This document shows positions 35,160-46,068 of a stretch of 64,000 nucleotides of DNA, piece by piece. Position 1 is the stretch's first letter; the number at the start of each line of letters is the position of its first letter. The notes below the pieces were generated by a model. The model saw only the letters and a list, made by a program, of their open reading frames with translations. It did not search any database and was not told the origin of the DNA. Both the position numbers and the translations under genes were made by a program. The stretch comes from Perkinsus marinus ATCC 50983 (taxonomy: Eukaryota; Perkinsozoa; Perkinsida; Perkinsidae): positions 622,910 through 686,909 of the forward strand of contig NW_003215582.1 in the NCBI RefSeq assembly GCF_000006405.1. The letters are read 5' to 3'.

Positions 35160-35528
35160 CAATTGCTACAATAGCAGGACTGCAGGGCTAGGTTGAGGCA
35201 CTGGACAGCGATCGGGTAGGGTTTCGCACGTATATTAGGCTGAACATAGACTCTCTGAGCATCCTCGCTGGACAGTAACCCTGGCCAAGTTGCTGACGCG
35301 CACGCCCTTGTAATCGATCTTTCTAGGAACAATTTGTAAGATGGATCATGAAGATGCATCATGGTGTCTCTTGAGATGAGTACCAATTCTAGCACGGCTT
35401 CTGTTGGCTTTACAGTGTTTAATACGGGGGTAATTGGATGCCTCTGGTGGTATTGGAAAAGTTAGTTTTTCTTCGTCCCTCGACGTCGTCTTCAATTCGT
35501 CCTCTGCCTCCTCCATTTGGTAGTAGTC

Positions 35529-36129
35529 ATGGCCTCACCAGAGTATTACGAAGTGCAGGCTCTGTTGGACGTGCGGAAGATATCTGGGAGGAAGGAAGAG
35601 TACTGAGATGGTATTGTGATGCAGTGGAGGCATGCTTGGGTAGGTTCTTAGTCAAGTGGAAGAATTCTCGAGAGCTCACGTGGGAGCCATCGGGCAACAT
35701 TGGATCCGGGCTCAATGATGTGAAAGAGGTATGGTATCAGCTTAATGATTACTATAAGCATCAGCATGCCCAGACACTTCGGCAGAAGAAGGAGCGCTTC
35801 AGAGGCCGGAAGCTGACCGAGTCGGTAGCGAGTCCGGCAGGTGTAGTACGGAAAGTGTATCGGAAACGGAGTCCAAGTCGATCGAGCTGTGAGGAGACGA
35901 ATACCATGTCGGGGTTGGATCTCATTCTTCAGCATCTGGAGATGACTATACGTCGCATAGCGAGTCTAGTGATGATGACGATCTTAAAGAAGAACCACTC
36001 AATGGCGCTGCGGGGGACTATCAAACTGGAAAGCTCAATGAGGACGAGAAGATGAAGGTAATAGCAGTACCATGGCTCTCGCCTCGGTCTATGCTGTCGG
36101 ATCAAGATCACGGAACATCCAGTCGTTGA
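35529..36129 (+). CDS. Chromodomain protein
   Basis: A chromodomain (methyl-lysine reader) is split by one short intron: EYYEVQALLDVRKISGRKEE / FLVKWKNSRELTWEPSGNI. It shows the family pattern 'YEVExILDxR…FLVKWKxxxxxTWEP'. A basic segment follows (TLRQKKERFRGRKL, RKVYRKRSPSRSS), then after another intron an acidic part (SESSDDDDLKEEPLNG), and a stop at 36127-36129. The start is the ATG at 35529. Chromodomains also occur at the end of Ty3/gypsy integrases, but no integrase, RT or LTR is seen, so a cellular chromatin protein is more likely. Confidence 0.72.
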
Positions 36130-36200
36130 CCTGTCCTCAACTGTGTAGTCCTATTGATGTGTGTTGGTAGGGATATCAGGCAAGCCCTTCGGATACTACT

Positions 36201-36273
36201 ATGGGCGGCACCAACAGAGCACCAGCAGCTCCTAGACCCATACCTGTGGCCAGGTTCCGTGGAGGCTTATTCG

Positions 36274-36305
<32 letters not shown>

Positions 36306-39300
36306 CATGTGCCGAGGCCATGTGTTGGTCATGCTCAGGTATGGTTGATGACTTGAAACAGAATGCAGTATTGAGAGTAGCGAATACGGCGGGCGTTCGG
36401 TATCTACCTGAGACTAAGCTCAATAAGCTGTTCATAGAGTATCTCTATGGCACGGATGTGGAGTCCTCAGTGATGAGTGATCTCCAATATGAGCAAGCTG
36501 TAGTGGACCTTATGTGGAGTATGGCTGTCAATCTGCAAGGACTGGACGAGGCCACACTGTCGGACCTAAAGGAGTGTCTATTGAGATTGGCTCGTCAGCT
36601 GAGACTACAACCAGCGACAACGTCTAAGATGCTCCAGGACTGGTTCAATAGGCATCATCATGTTCATGCTACTGGGTCCCCTTCTTATAACCTCATGAAC
36701 GTGTCAACACTGCGGGCAATATGCTCCTGGATGTCGACTCTAACGGACGAAGGTGCTACTAAAATGGAGGACTTTAGTGACACTGGCAGTGTAGCTGACG
36801 TTGATGTCGATGCCTTGTTGAAGGGGTCTGATGATGGTAATAATCATAGTGGAGAAGTTATTTTTTGCATCGCTCCGCTAGACAGCAGTCAAATATTTCA
36901 GTTGAGATGGAGGAGCCCATCGAGACTGTCGAGGACCCAATAGTGGCCGAGTTCACGCAAGCACAGAACGAAATGTAAGCCTGTGGAATGAGCCTCTCTA
37001 GTGCCATGGTTACGCTCAGGTTCGGCGAGACTGAGGACACGGATGAGGGAGATATCTGTACACTCATCCATCTGGTCTATGCTGCCAAGAACCCTAGCAA
37101 GTTATCGGAGGTAACAGTGGAGGTTGGCAGTGGATTAGAATGGCTTCGTGTGGTTGATCAGATGCCAGGCTTGATAGCGAAGTACTCGGCAACACTGAAG
37201 GCGTTATATGAGAGCATATGCAAGAAGTATGGTGTGGACTGTAATAGTGGTAGAGGGGTGGGAGGTAGGGTGGTGACACATCGAGTTAGGCGCGGAGTTC
37301 GCGATACAGTCTAATATCAAGAACTATCGGACTATGGAGGACTTCGCTGCTTACTCTTTGGCTAGTGTAAGACTAGGGTTCGAGTCGGACTGGGGAGAGG
37401 GGGCTCCTGCGCATCGGCTGTTGGCTCTGAGGTTGGTGAAGGGCGTACAATGATGCAGGGTAACGGGCAGTGTTGGACTGTGTGTTCGGATTCCTCACTA
37501 ATAATAAGAGTTTATATACGAATTCGGGCCGGAATATTCAGAAACCGAAGATCTCTCCGATTTCTATATTGTCGTCAAGACATGTAGTTGACCATGTGCA
37601 TATTTCACAACACTGGTAACGGTGACTACTTTAAAGCAAGGTTGGATGAAGAGTCTAGGACTGTGAGCGGTTGGTTATGGACCTTCCCATCAGGCTCGGT
37701 CACTTTATGCGACGTACAACCCGGCCAAGTTGGATGAAATAGAAGACATCATGGCTAAGAACGCCAATCAGGAGATGCAGGTGGTGGCAGCCATTCGACA
37801 GAAATATGATGAAGGTCGAGGATACAAGCCTGGTACTACTAGGGGAGTATTCACACGCAATGCCCCTAGGGCTACTTCTGTTGTTACATCGGGAATCCTC
37901 CAGCACCTGTTGGACTGTGGACTTACAATGTGTCTCTAGTGGCCAGAACTACGATGGTTGTCCAGGTATGTATTATCCGCCGAGCAGCCCAGAATATGGT
38001 ATAATGGAATTGATAAGGGAGGAGTTGGCTGTGTATAACCCGGACTTGCTCAGTAGGCCTTTGCGATGGCTTTATTCGTCATGATGGAATCCCTCAGGAT
38101 CCATCGAGCACACGGTGTTCACGCAGTATAGGTCGAGGGAGCTGTATGTGTACTTGGCCATATGTGATAAATACGGGGTTACTATTGACGAGGATAGGCT
38201 GGTAGTGTCGGGTGCGCGGTTCGATCCTGGGTGCATTATGGTTGCATGGAATAGGCTGCCGTCGTTGAGACTTATCGAGAGAAACAGAACACGCAACGAC
38301 AAGCACAAGTGTTCAATGTCGTTAAGGAGATATATAAGACGTATAATCGCGGGAAGGTCAAGGATGTAAGTTGAGGAATAGCGAGGAAGTGCAAGATTGC
38401 AAGATTCATTCATCAGATTCATCGGTTAGTGAACAAGTTCTCGAAATCAACATCTTCGGAGTTGGAGTTGATACAGGCTGTTTGCAACAAGTTCAGGGTG
38501 CCTCTGCATGTTAAAGTGGACATTATATGTAAGCGCGGACCCAGGTTCGAATCCTGGCACGCGCATTTTGTTTATCTCAGCTCGCATGTTGGACCCTGGT
38601 GCTCTGGATCTGACGTGGCACAGTAAGTTCCAGGAGGCTGTGGAGAAGAGTGACCTGTCGATGCATGTAAGCTCTCTCTGTTGGTCGGAATGAGTAGATA
38701 AGGTGGTGTTAGGTGTGGGGTTTGATACAAATGGAAATGTCCAGTAATATGGATTCACATCTAGTGTCACAGCCGCCAATGAGGCTGAGCGGCGAGGATG
38801 CGTCTATGCTTACTATGGATAGGTTGTCAGGGGAGGAACAATGGACGACGGTTGAGATGCTGGTAAGTGGTCCCAGGTTCGATCCCTGGGCTCTGCAACT
38901 TCATTCGTATAGATTCGCGGCCGAGGTGGCATGATATCGAATGAAGTGATTATGCGGGATCTACTCGATCAGAAGGGTAGGTCGTCAACTACTGCTATTC
39001 AACATGTTGGCTACTATATTGATATCATTCAGTTCATGAGCTGGGTATAAACAACTATCCATCGCAACTACGGTACCGTATCACGCAGCAGGAGCCTGAG
39101 AGTGTTCAATGGGACTCCTTCTGGGTCGCCGAGACTCCTCGTCTCAGCTGTACGCTCTCGGTGAGTTTGCTCTGGTGATGATGCAGTGAAGTTTGAGTCA
39201 TATGATTTCAGATGAACTCAGTGTCCCCACCAGAGCCCTCTGCGGCTGGGTACCGACCCCAGCGACTTTGGTTAAGCATGCAGGATTTGCTGCAGTGGAT

Positions 39301-42137
39301 ACATCATATACGACAACAGTATCAAGTGGCTGCTGATGAGCTGGCTCAGAGTGTACTGCAGAAGGGAGGGCAAGAGGATGGGCCGGTAGGGGGATAGGGC
39401 AGAGGTCCCGGGTTCGATCCCTGGTTAGAGCTTGGTATAATGTTCTTTATAATAGGTTGTCCAGCCACCATTGACGGCCAAGAGAGAGCAGCCGACTCAA
39501 CCACTGCTCTCTTGTAATGTTGCCTTGGTGAGCCCAAAGCTCACTGTATTCGCTGGAGACTACCGAACGCTTATCATTGACGAGTACGTGCGCAGGCTCG
39601 GTCCGCGGCTGAGGCATTCATGCTTGTTAGGTATCCTGAGTGTAGTCTCAATCGACAGCAGAATCATGTATGGTTCTTGCCTAAGGGTGGCAGGCGGAGT
39701 GACATTGTAGATAAGGTAGTAGTATCCTGCCGCTGCTACTCTGGTTAGTGGTCGGATCTTATCAGCTTCGGGCAGCATGCGCGGCTTGGCCGAGATGGTT
39801 GCGTCATGGAGGTGCTGTTATCATTGACTACGATAAGGTGCACTTCATTGGTGGACTGAGGAGGAGAGCTATGTACTATACAAGGTGACCTGTCTGTAGT
39901 GATGCAGTCGGTCATCAGGTATCGGGAGGGCATCAAACAGATATCTCGACTGTTGGGAGACGAGGCTGGATCGGGTACTAAGGCCGGGTTATCTGTAAAT
40001 TGATGTAGACACTCATAGCATGTGTGCGGCGTGATTGTTGTTATCTGGGCCACTGACGTCTCTTCAGTGCGTATACCGAGATATTTGCTGTCACTGCCAT
40101 TGGGGCCTCTACAGCCTCAGCTGCAGGAGCTGGTCTCGGATTATGATGATCATGAGAGCCAGGATGACTATGGGGAGAGCGACCCGGAGGTAATAGCAGT
40201 AGTAAGACTATTGGAGGGATGTAGAAAGGGGGTGTATCGGTAGGTCCCGACAGAGCTTATCAGACCATTGAGGTTATCCCGCCAGCAGATGAGGGATGCC
40301 TTTATACAGGGGGCACTCTGCCTCAACTGTGATGATATTACCCATAAACCAGCTGACTGTGGGATTAGACGCAAGGTCAGTCTTTTGTGGTATCACACTT
40401 CTCATTATCTCGATTCTTGTGTTGTTTTTCTTTTCGTGGTATCGATGTTGCTACTCAGGTGTGTTGGAACTGTCACGGAGCTCATCAAGGTCACACCTGC
40501 ACTACCCGCTGCCGGTAGGGATGGTCCTGTCTGCTTGCTGGGTCGATGGGTGTTCGTTAAGGTTCTGTCAATGTAACCACAGCGCGTTTGTGCTCTTGGA
40601 ATGCGTGAAGCGAGGGGGTAGAAGAGCGCAGGAGTGGGCTAAGAATCGACATTATCAAGAGCAGTTCCAGTTGAATCGAACGTAGGGTTGGGCTTGGTCG
40701 TGCGCTCGTTAATGGATCTCCTCAGGTACCTGGATGTTGAGCAAGCCATTGCTAGTGCAGAGGCGGCGGGGAAGCAGTGGAGTGATGAGATAGTGGAGAT
40801 GGTCCGCATACTGTACAACGCTGGGCAGTGGCTGCCGAATAGCTGGAAGGAGCACTTTGAAAAGGCTCTTGCTGACGCCAATGCTGTGAAGTCAGAAGAG
40901 GGTGGAGGTCAGGATCAGGTGAGGGCTCATCCCGGAGGATGGGGGTCTTCGACAGGCTACTTGTATTAGGCGTCAACGGCTGACAATGAGGCTAGTGTTT
41001 CTACTGGGAGTATCAAGCCAGTAGGTGTCTGAAGCAGATCTGTGGGGTCATATTCCTGTTATAGGTACTCCCGTCAACGCCGCCTCCTATACTCCCTGAC
41101 CAGAAGTACAAGTGGATTGAACGTATCTTCCTCGATGAGCTGTTGGGTGCGGGCATGCTTGGTCGCGATGCTGTTAGGGCCATCGTGGGCTCGAGAGGTG
41201 GGTCTGCCAGGGGTAGTGAGATGGGCAGTTGGGTGGGTGGTCAGGCCAGAATCATAAGGAGATGGAGTCGGCCACACAGAGCCGTATATACTTCCGAGGG
41301 ATGGGTATGAAGGACGGTAGTGTTGGTGAGTAGCAGTAGTAGGAGTGCGATGATGGTATAATGGTCCTGATGGATCAGGTGGAGGCGCGGAAGAGATGCC
41401 TGATCTGAGGCACTTCGATACCGAGGCGAGGATACATGTACTGGTCAAGTGTAATGCTAGGCTCCATCATCGCTGATTGCTGAAGGCCTATTGCAGGTGA
41501 TCAGCCGCCCCAGGCTAGAGCTGTCCGATCGATGCTTATTCGGATCATACGCGGCCTTGAGTCTGAGCGTCAGAGAGGCCATGGGTGAGTGCCCCTTATG
41601 GTTCTTGCGAGTCCTCCTCCTCCCCGACGCTGCTTTTTCTAGGGCCTTGCCACCGCTGTGTGATGCCTTCCATTGGCTGGAAAGCTCCTCCAAGTACCAG
41701 AGTGGCATGGGTAAGCGTGAGGATATGGATCGATACTCGGGAGGAGCTGATGATGGAGGAGCTAGAGCAGTAAGGAGTAGGAGGAGGAGTGGTATAGGTC
41801 TCAGTGGTTGCTGCATGCTCAGTTGCCTGGGGGTGGTATCCAAGGCTTGGAGATTACGCTTGGTGACAATCGTGATAAAGAGGTTAATGCTTTACAACAC
41901 TGGCTGCATGCACAGGGCATAGAGGCGAAGGTAATAGTAGCAGTAGTAGATGGGGAGTGCTGCATTATCATCTGCTTGTTCATGGTGTAGACGGACTCGA
42001 ATCTCACACGCATATTGATACCATCAACCCGGAAAATAGAGGCATCAGTGGCGATCAAGGAGAGGGAACAACCAGGGGAGTTTGATGATAAGATGGAGGA
42101 GAGGAAACGGATTATCAGTAGGATGCTCGCTAGATGA
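36201..42137 (+). CDS. Long multi-exon protein with KYNP/KYG-type repeats and CCHC zinc knuckles
   Basis: From the ATG at 36201 many small exons can be chained in phase. A poly-Ser tract is encoded by a (TAG/GTA)n microsatellite at 36278-36305. Repeated helical units share the pattern 'Y..xNPxKL…KYG': LVYAAKNPSKLSEV…LYESICKKYGVD, SLYATYNPAKLDEIEDIM…IRQKYDEG, YLAICDKYGVTIDED, LIQAVCNKFRVPL and LQWIHHIRQQYQVAADEL. Near 40300-40560 come zinc knuckles: CLNCDDITHKPADC (CX2CX4HX4C), then CWNCHGAHQGHTC and a further Cys cluster. Late exons include EIVEMVRILYNAGQWLP and FDDKMEERKRIISRMLAR with a stop at 42135-42137. The zinc knuckles suggest nucleic-acid binding. It could be more than one gene; exon limits in 40.6-42.1 kb are weak. 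Confidence 0.5.
36278..36306. repeat. (GTA)n microsatellite
   Basis: About nine to ten tandem TAG/GTA triplets inside the 5' part of the repeat/zinc-knuckle gene. It encodes Ser when read as AGT and also offers many GTAGTAG-type splice donors, the form used by several introns in this window. Confidence 0.85.
38202..38254 (+). other. 53-nt intron with a B-box (GGTTCGATCC)
   Basis: Exons read …GVTIDEDRL / AAVVETYREK…, phase 0, so the intron is well placed. It contains GGTTCGATCC at 38218-38227, the exact Pol III B-box/T-loop consensus, in a weak hairpin (GCGG…CTGG). Confidence 0.7.
38529..38580 (+). other. 52-nt intron with a perfect tRNA T-arm-like hairpin
   Basis: Exons join as …VDII/SRMLDPGALDL…. 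Inside, CCAGG-TTCGAAT-CCTGG (38541-38557) is a canonical 5-bp T-stem and 7-nt T-loop. Outer GCGCG/CGCGC pair to extend the hairpin, and TTTT follows at 38566-38569. There is no D-arm or anticodon arm, because coding sequence lies immediately upstream. Confidence 0.75.
38863..38912 (+). other. 50-nt intron with a T-arm-like hairpin
   Basis: Exons join as …EQWTTVEML / IRGRGGMISNE…. CCCAGG-TTCGATC-CCTGGG lies at 38872-38890 (6-bp stem, 7-nt loop), with B-box GGTTCGATCC at 38876-38885. Confidence 0.75.
39386..39455 (+). other. 70-nt intron with a T-arm-like hairpin
   Basis: Exons join as …KGGQEDGP / VVQPPLTAKREQ…. CCGGG-TTCGATC-CCTGG is present (one G·T pair), with B-box GGTTCGATCC at 39411-39420. 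Confidence 0.72.
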
Positions 42138-42424
42138 CCTGTTCTGCATCTTATCGTCTTGAACTTTAGATTCTCCAGCAGTTCGTCATTCGGTGTACTC
42201 ATCTCTGTTCCAGCTCTTCGCACTGTGGCCGGCTCAGCCACCTGCTGTCAGTGGGGTGTAGGTTCTCACCATCAGCATCACCGTTGCTTGGACATGGAAT
42301 CCTCTAGGTACTGGTTTGAACCGTGGCAGCTGGAACCCATCGGGCTCATTGGGAGGATACGGGCAACAGCACCGGAGGGCCAGCCCATTGAAGGTAGTCC
42401 TGCGAGTTGCCAATAGGGCTCAGG

Positions 42425-44689
42425 ATGGTGATGTCAGATGATCGATTTTGGATGGATGTCGGGCAGAGGTGTCGTCTGTCGATGAAGGGGGCTGAGGAGG
42501 TAGCTAGCCTCCTTGAAGCGATGGAGGAGTTGCCTGATAAGGTTGATAAGGATATGTGTGTTGAGGTTGGTCAGGATCGGCTGGCTTTATGCTCAGACAT
42601 GTTTATTTCTTCGTATGCTAGATCCTTAGAACATTTGTTGGATCAGTGCAGTGCGCAGCGAGGGATCATCGTCTACTCCTGTAATGGCAACAGGCCGCTT
42701 GTTCGGAATGCTGATGATTCTGCTGCTGCTGCTGCTGCTAATTCAGATATCTACGTTACCCGTGGGCTATGGTTCATACTGTTGGAGATGACGAGCTCAC
42801 AGCCCTCAACTTGTTCCCACGTAATCTGTCTGTACACCTCATCAACAAGGAGATACGCGAGACCGGGCGGCTAGGTAGGAGAGGTGCTGGTGCTTGGGTG
42901 AATGAGACGGGCTGTGCTTGGGTTTATAGGGACTAACACCGGTGACGTCACTGCATTGAAGTCTAGCGTCAAACAGCAAAGTGTCAAGAGCGGGGATCGA
43001 CCCGGGGACCATCTGCTTGAACGCCTCTCACCTGACCGTGTGCCCGAAATGGAGCCTCCGTAGGGCTGATCCACCATGTCTGCTCCTCCACCAGGACTAT
43101 CCGAGCAGATACATCGGCTTTGCTGTGGAATGGCTGCTACCTGATGACGTGTTGTTGCATACAGCAGCAGCTGCAGCGGCAGCAGGGCATGCTGGTGGTC
43201 CTGCTGGTGGGGAGGTCAGAGCTCAGTATGGTGATGAAGGAGAACCACCACAGAGGTAATTGTGTCTCTGTATGGTGGGGGTTCATTTCTGTTGACTCTC
43301 AGAGTCCCTATAGCGGCTCCCGTTGCTGTTCCCTCGCCTAGTCCTACAGAAGCTAGACCAACGACGATCAAGGGGGAGATGGGTCAAGACGCGGTCATAG
43401 TGGATGATGCTTCGGATCATGCAGTAAGGCTCGTTGATCTGACAATCGGCATTTGGTCCTCCCACTGGCTCCTGCCGATACTCTCTATAAGATATAATAG
43501 GAGTCGTATCGGTCTAGCATACCGTCTTGAATCACTAGGCGTTGTAGTCGGGATTCAGCTTGCATACCGTTTCTATCGAGTGGACCTTCACGATTGACGC
43601 CTTACGTTGCACATCCCTGGTGTCACTTCCTATTGGTCCTATTGCTCAGCCCCAGAATCAACGAGAAGAATACATGGCGATGTCAGTAGCACAGCTCCGG
43701 GAGAAGCTTCGTGCCCAGGGCCTGCCAGTAGGGTTGATGGAAGGGTGCTGCTAGGGCTAGGTTGCTACTTTAGGTAACCGGACGGAAGACCGATTTGGTG
43801 GATCGTCTATTGAAGAAGCCATTGGGAGCGTCGCAGAAAACCGCGCAGGGACCAGCACTGTACATGGACGTATTTCAGCAGGCTGTCGACAGTTCTGTTC
43901 TCATCAGTTACAAGTGCCGCGTGGAGCTGCCTGCTCAGCTTATGGGCTGGCATGAGTTGCGTAACAATCTGTGTGGTGATAGGAATGCTCACTTTGAGCA
44001 TGTCCACTCCCAGTGCCCGGGGACTAAGCTCAGCCTAGCTGGCAATCAGAGCGCGGTGAGTCTTGGTGGCCGGCCTTGAGATCGAGCATCTATCTTTCTC
44101 TGTAGGCTCTGCAAGGCTCAGCTCGACTCCACGTTCTGGTCACTACCAATGGTCTAGAGGCTGACTACAAGCGGGCGAAGGATCTTGTAGTTGACCTAGC
44201 CAAGGCTGTTGCTGAGGTAAGTCATCAGTGTCCTCTCGCGTGATGATGGGCTTTCAGCACGGAGCCGAGGTTATGCTGGGTGACCTCTCACCGACCCAAT
44301 TGGAGAGTGTGTTAGCTGAGGTAACACTCACACTAGTCTAATGGGCTCTATTATGTTGTCGTATGATCAGTTCTGTCATTTCCGCAGTGCGTAGTGATAC
44401 TGTTGGTTACTTCATATCAGATTAAAATAGTGGAGTTAACAACATCAGTGCCTGCGGCGGTGCCTGCCAACACGGCGGGTGCTGGTGGTGATTCGGAAGG
44501 CAGTGGTGGAGCCAGTCAAGGTAACTGACTAGACTTATCCATCCCTCTATTGATTGCTGGTGTTGTCCTCATCCAGGTGCTGCAGGTGCGGGGACCTCTT
44601 CAGCATTCAATAGACTCTTCGGAGCTCTGCAGGCTGCTGCGGCGAAGGGCTCACAAGCACCCGGGTCGGCCGCTGCTCCCAATGCGTAA
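42425..44689 (+). CDS. SAP + KH domain RNA-binding protein
   Basis: The 3' half is clear. A SAP motif (MSVAQLREKLRAQGLP / VTGRKTDLVDRLLKKP) is split by a 46-nt intron. Then comes a KH-like domain (VELPAQLMGWHELRNNLCG, NAHFEHVHSQCPGTKLSLAG, ARLHVLVTTNGLEADYKRAK, DLVVDLAKAVAEHG), of the KHDC4/SF1-like type with a family-like 'Gxx…F.HI….G.K..L.G' pattern. Next is GDLSPTQLESVLAE, and a Gly/Ala-rich tail ending at 44687-44689. SAP binds DNA or RNA ends of chromatin-associated complexes and KH binds single-stranded RNA. The 5' exons from the ATG at 42425 (MVMSDDRFWMDVG, ELPDKVDKDMCVEVGQ) are in good frame but could belong to a separate gene. Confidence 0.62.
42992..43004 (-). other. Antisense B-box-like sequence in an intron
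   Basis: On the minus strand CCCGGGTCGATCCCCG resembles a T-arm, preceded by GGTCAGGTGAGAGGCG, which loosely recalls an A-box region. It lies between exons of the SAP/KH gene (probably an intron of about 175 nt). No full cloverleaf or acceptor stem forms, so this is at best a tRNA relic or SINE head. Confidence 0.35.
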
Positions 44690-46068
44690 GGCTGCTAGTA
44701 GAATTTTGTTTGGGAGGCTTCTGGTTGGTTTCTAGGGGCACACCGACTGGACGACAAGCCGCTTCCTATGAGGACCTTTGAGGGTGGTTACATTGACTGC
44801 TACTGTTTCAACGTTTGTTAGCATACAATCTAATGTAGAGTTTGGTCATCAATTCAAGGGCCCTCTGGGACTGCTGAACGTTGCTCGGACACACCTTGCC
44901 GACGTGTCGCCTCGGAGCGTGGTTGCAGGAGTGTGACCGCAGTTGGCTGTAATTGAGTCAAATTATCCGCATTAACCAACTAGGCATTCGTGACGAGAAG
45001 ACCTAGTACACCTGCGTCGACCTAGCTAGATCCCGGGTTCAATTCTGGGGCTCGGGATTTTCCTGACAAGATTGGTGTTCCCGGCACGAAAACCTCTTTC
45101 ACCATATCCCATCAGGAGATAGGTCCAAAGTTTTGCGGCTATCAGAGGGTTCTTACTCTCATGATGGAGTGATGGTCCACTTCATGTCGTAGCTTCTGCA
45201 ATGCCCTGTCTGGCTACTGGGAGCGGGCAGTGTGTAGTTTTCGAGGGCTTATCGCTATCCGTCCGAGGTTCTGTATCGAAAAGATGGTAGGCGTTGAGTC
45301 CGGACGGTCCACGCCGACAGGTTATGCCTATGCATAACTATAACGGAAAACCTGGGTACTCATCATTGGCCACAGTGAGTTTTTGCCACGGCGGTTCATG
45401 GACTCTAGTGTGATAACGTGGCCTCAGTGAATGTTCAGGCTACCTTTGAGCACGGCACTAGTGAAGCATCCTAAATAGGCCCTCTTCCTTCTCGTGTGTG
45501 TCACCTCGTTCGGGTACGGCATTGAATACTCGGTAATCGTAGCTACCAAAAAGGTCCCGTCTCTACGGCAGGGAAGTGAGAGTGAATGCAATGAGTGCAG
45601 GCTCAGGCGAGGCTACCGCAGACAGGCTTCAAACCTGTGCCTCCCTTCGGATCATGCCAGACACAACTATGAGTGTCGTAGTAGTCATTCTGAATCCGTT
45701 AGTTGGGAGGTAGTGTTTTCCTATGAGTAGATGTCTCGATCTTGGTGTGAGTATTGTGTTGTCAGTGACAGGGTATGCTGTTGCAGGGAGTGTACGTCAT
45801 GATGCTGGGTTGCTCAGCTCATCATCATACTGCTCTCGCAGGAACCTCCGCTCACATGCTACACTGTGTTCATCGTTTATGTAGTGTTATATAACACAGC
45901 GAGAGCTTCCATACTTGGGGTGCCTGGTGTTGCCAGTGTCAATGGGCATACTGGTATGTTTCCCCCACAACTTCTGACGACTACTTCGGTCAATTCTTTC
46001 ACTCATAGTGCTGGCAAATATTGGCTAGATTACCTCATGCTTCCTAGACTTGAGCTCCTGTATTCGTA
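44690..46068. other. Intergenic with one isolated B-box and TTTT
   Basis: About 1.4 kb with no supported protein gene. At 45032-45061, CCCGGGTTCAATTCTGGGGCTCGGGA followed by TTTT resembles the 3' end of a tRNA with a Pol III terminator, in two blocks (B-box GGTTCAATTC at 45036-45045). No matching 5' half was found upstream. Confidence 0.45.

Noticed and set aside
39779-39812. A-box-like TGGCCGAGATGG as a tRNA 5' half matching the nearby B-box introns
   Set aside because: It lies in frame in a plausible exon (AAWPRWLRHGGAVIIDYD) and has no acceptor or B-box partner, so coding explains it.
35529-42137. Chromodomain plus downstream CCHC knuckles as a Ty3/gypsy chromovirus remnant
   Set aside because: No reverse transcriptase, RNase H, integrase or LTR is present; the order is wrong (chromodomain before knuckles) and a stop at 36127-36129 separates the two.
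45600-45690. Possible tRNA-Sec: ACAGG-CTTCAAA-CCTGT looks exactly like a selenocysteine anticodon arm (UCA)
   Set aside because: No T-arm (GGTTCAATTCC-like) follows within 100 bp, no 9-bp acceptor stem forms, and the D-arm is absent. The arm alone is likely chance.
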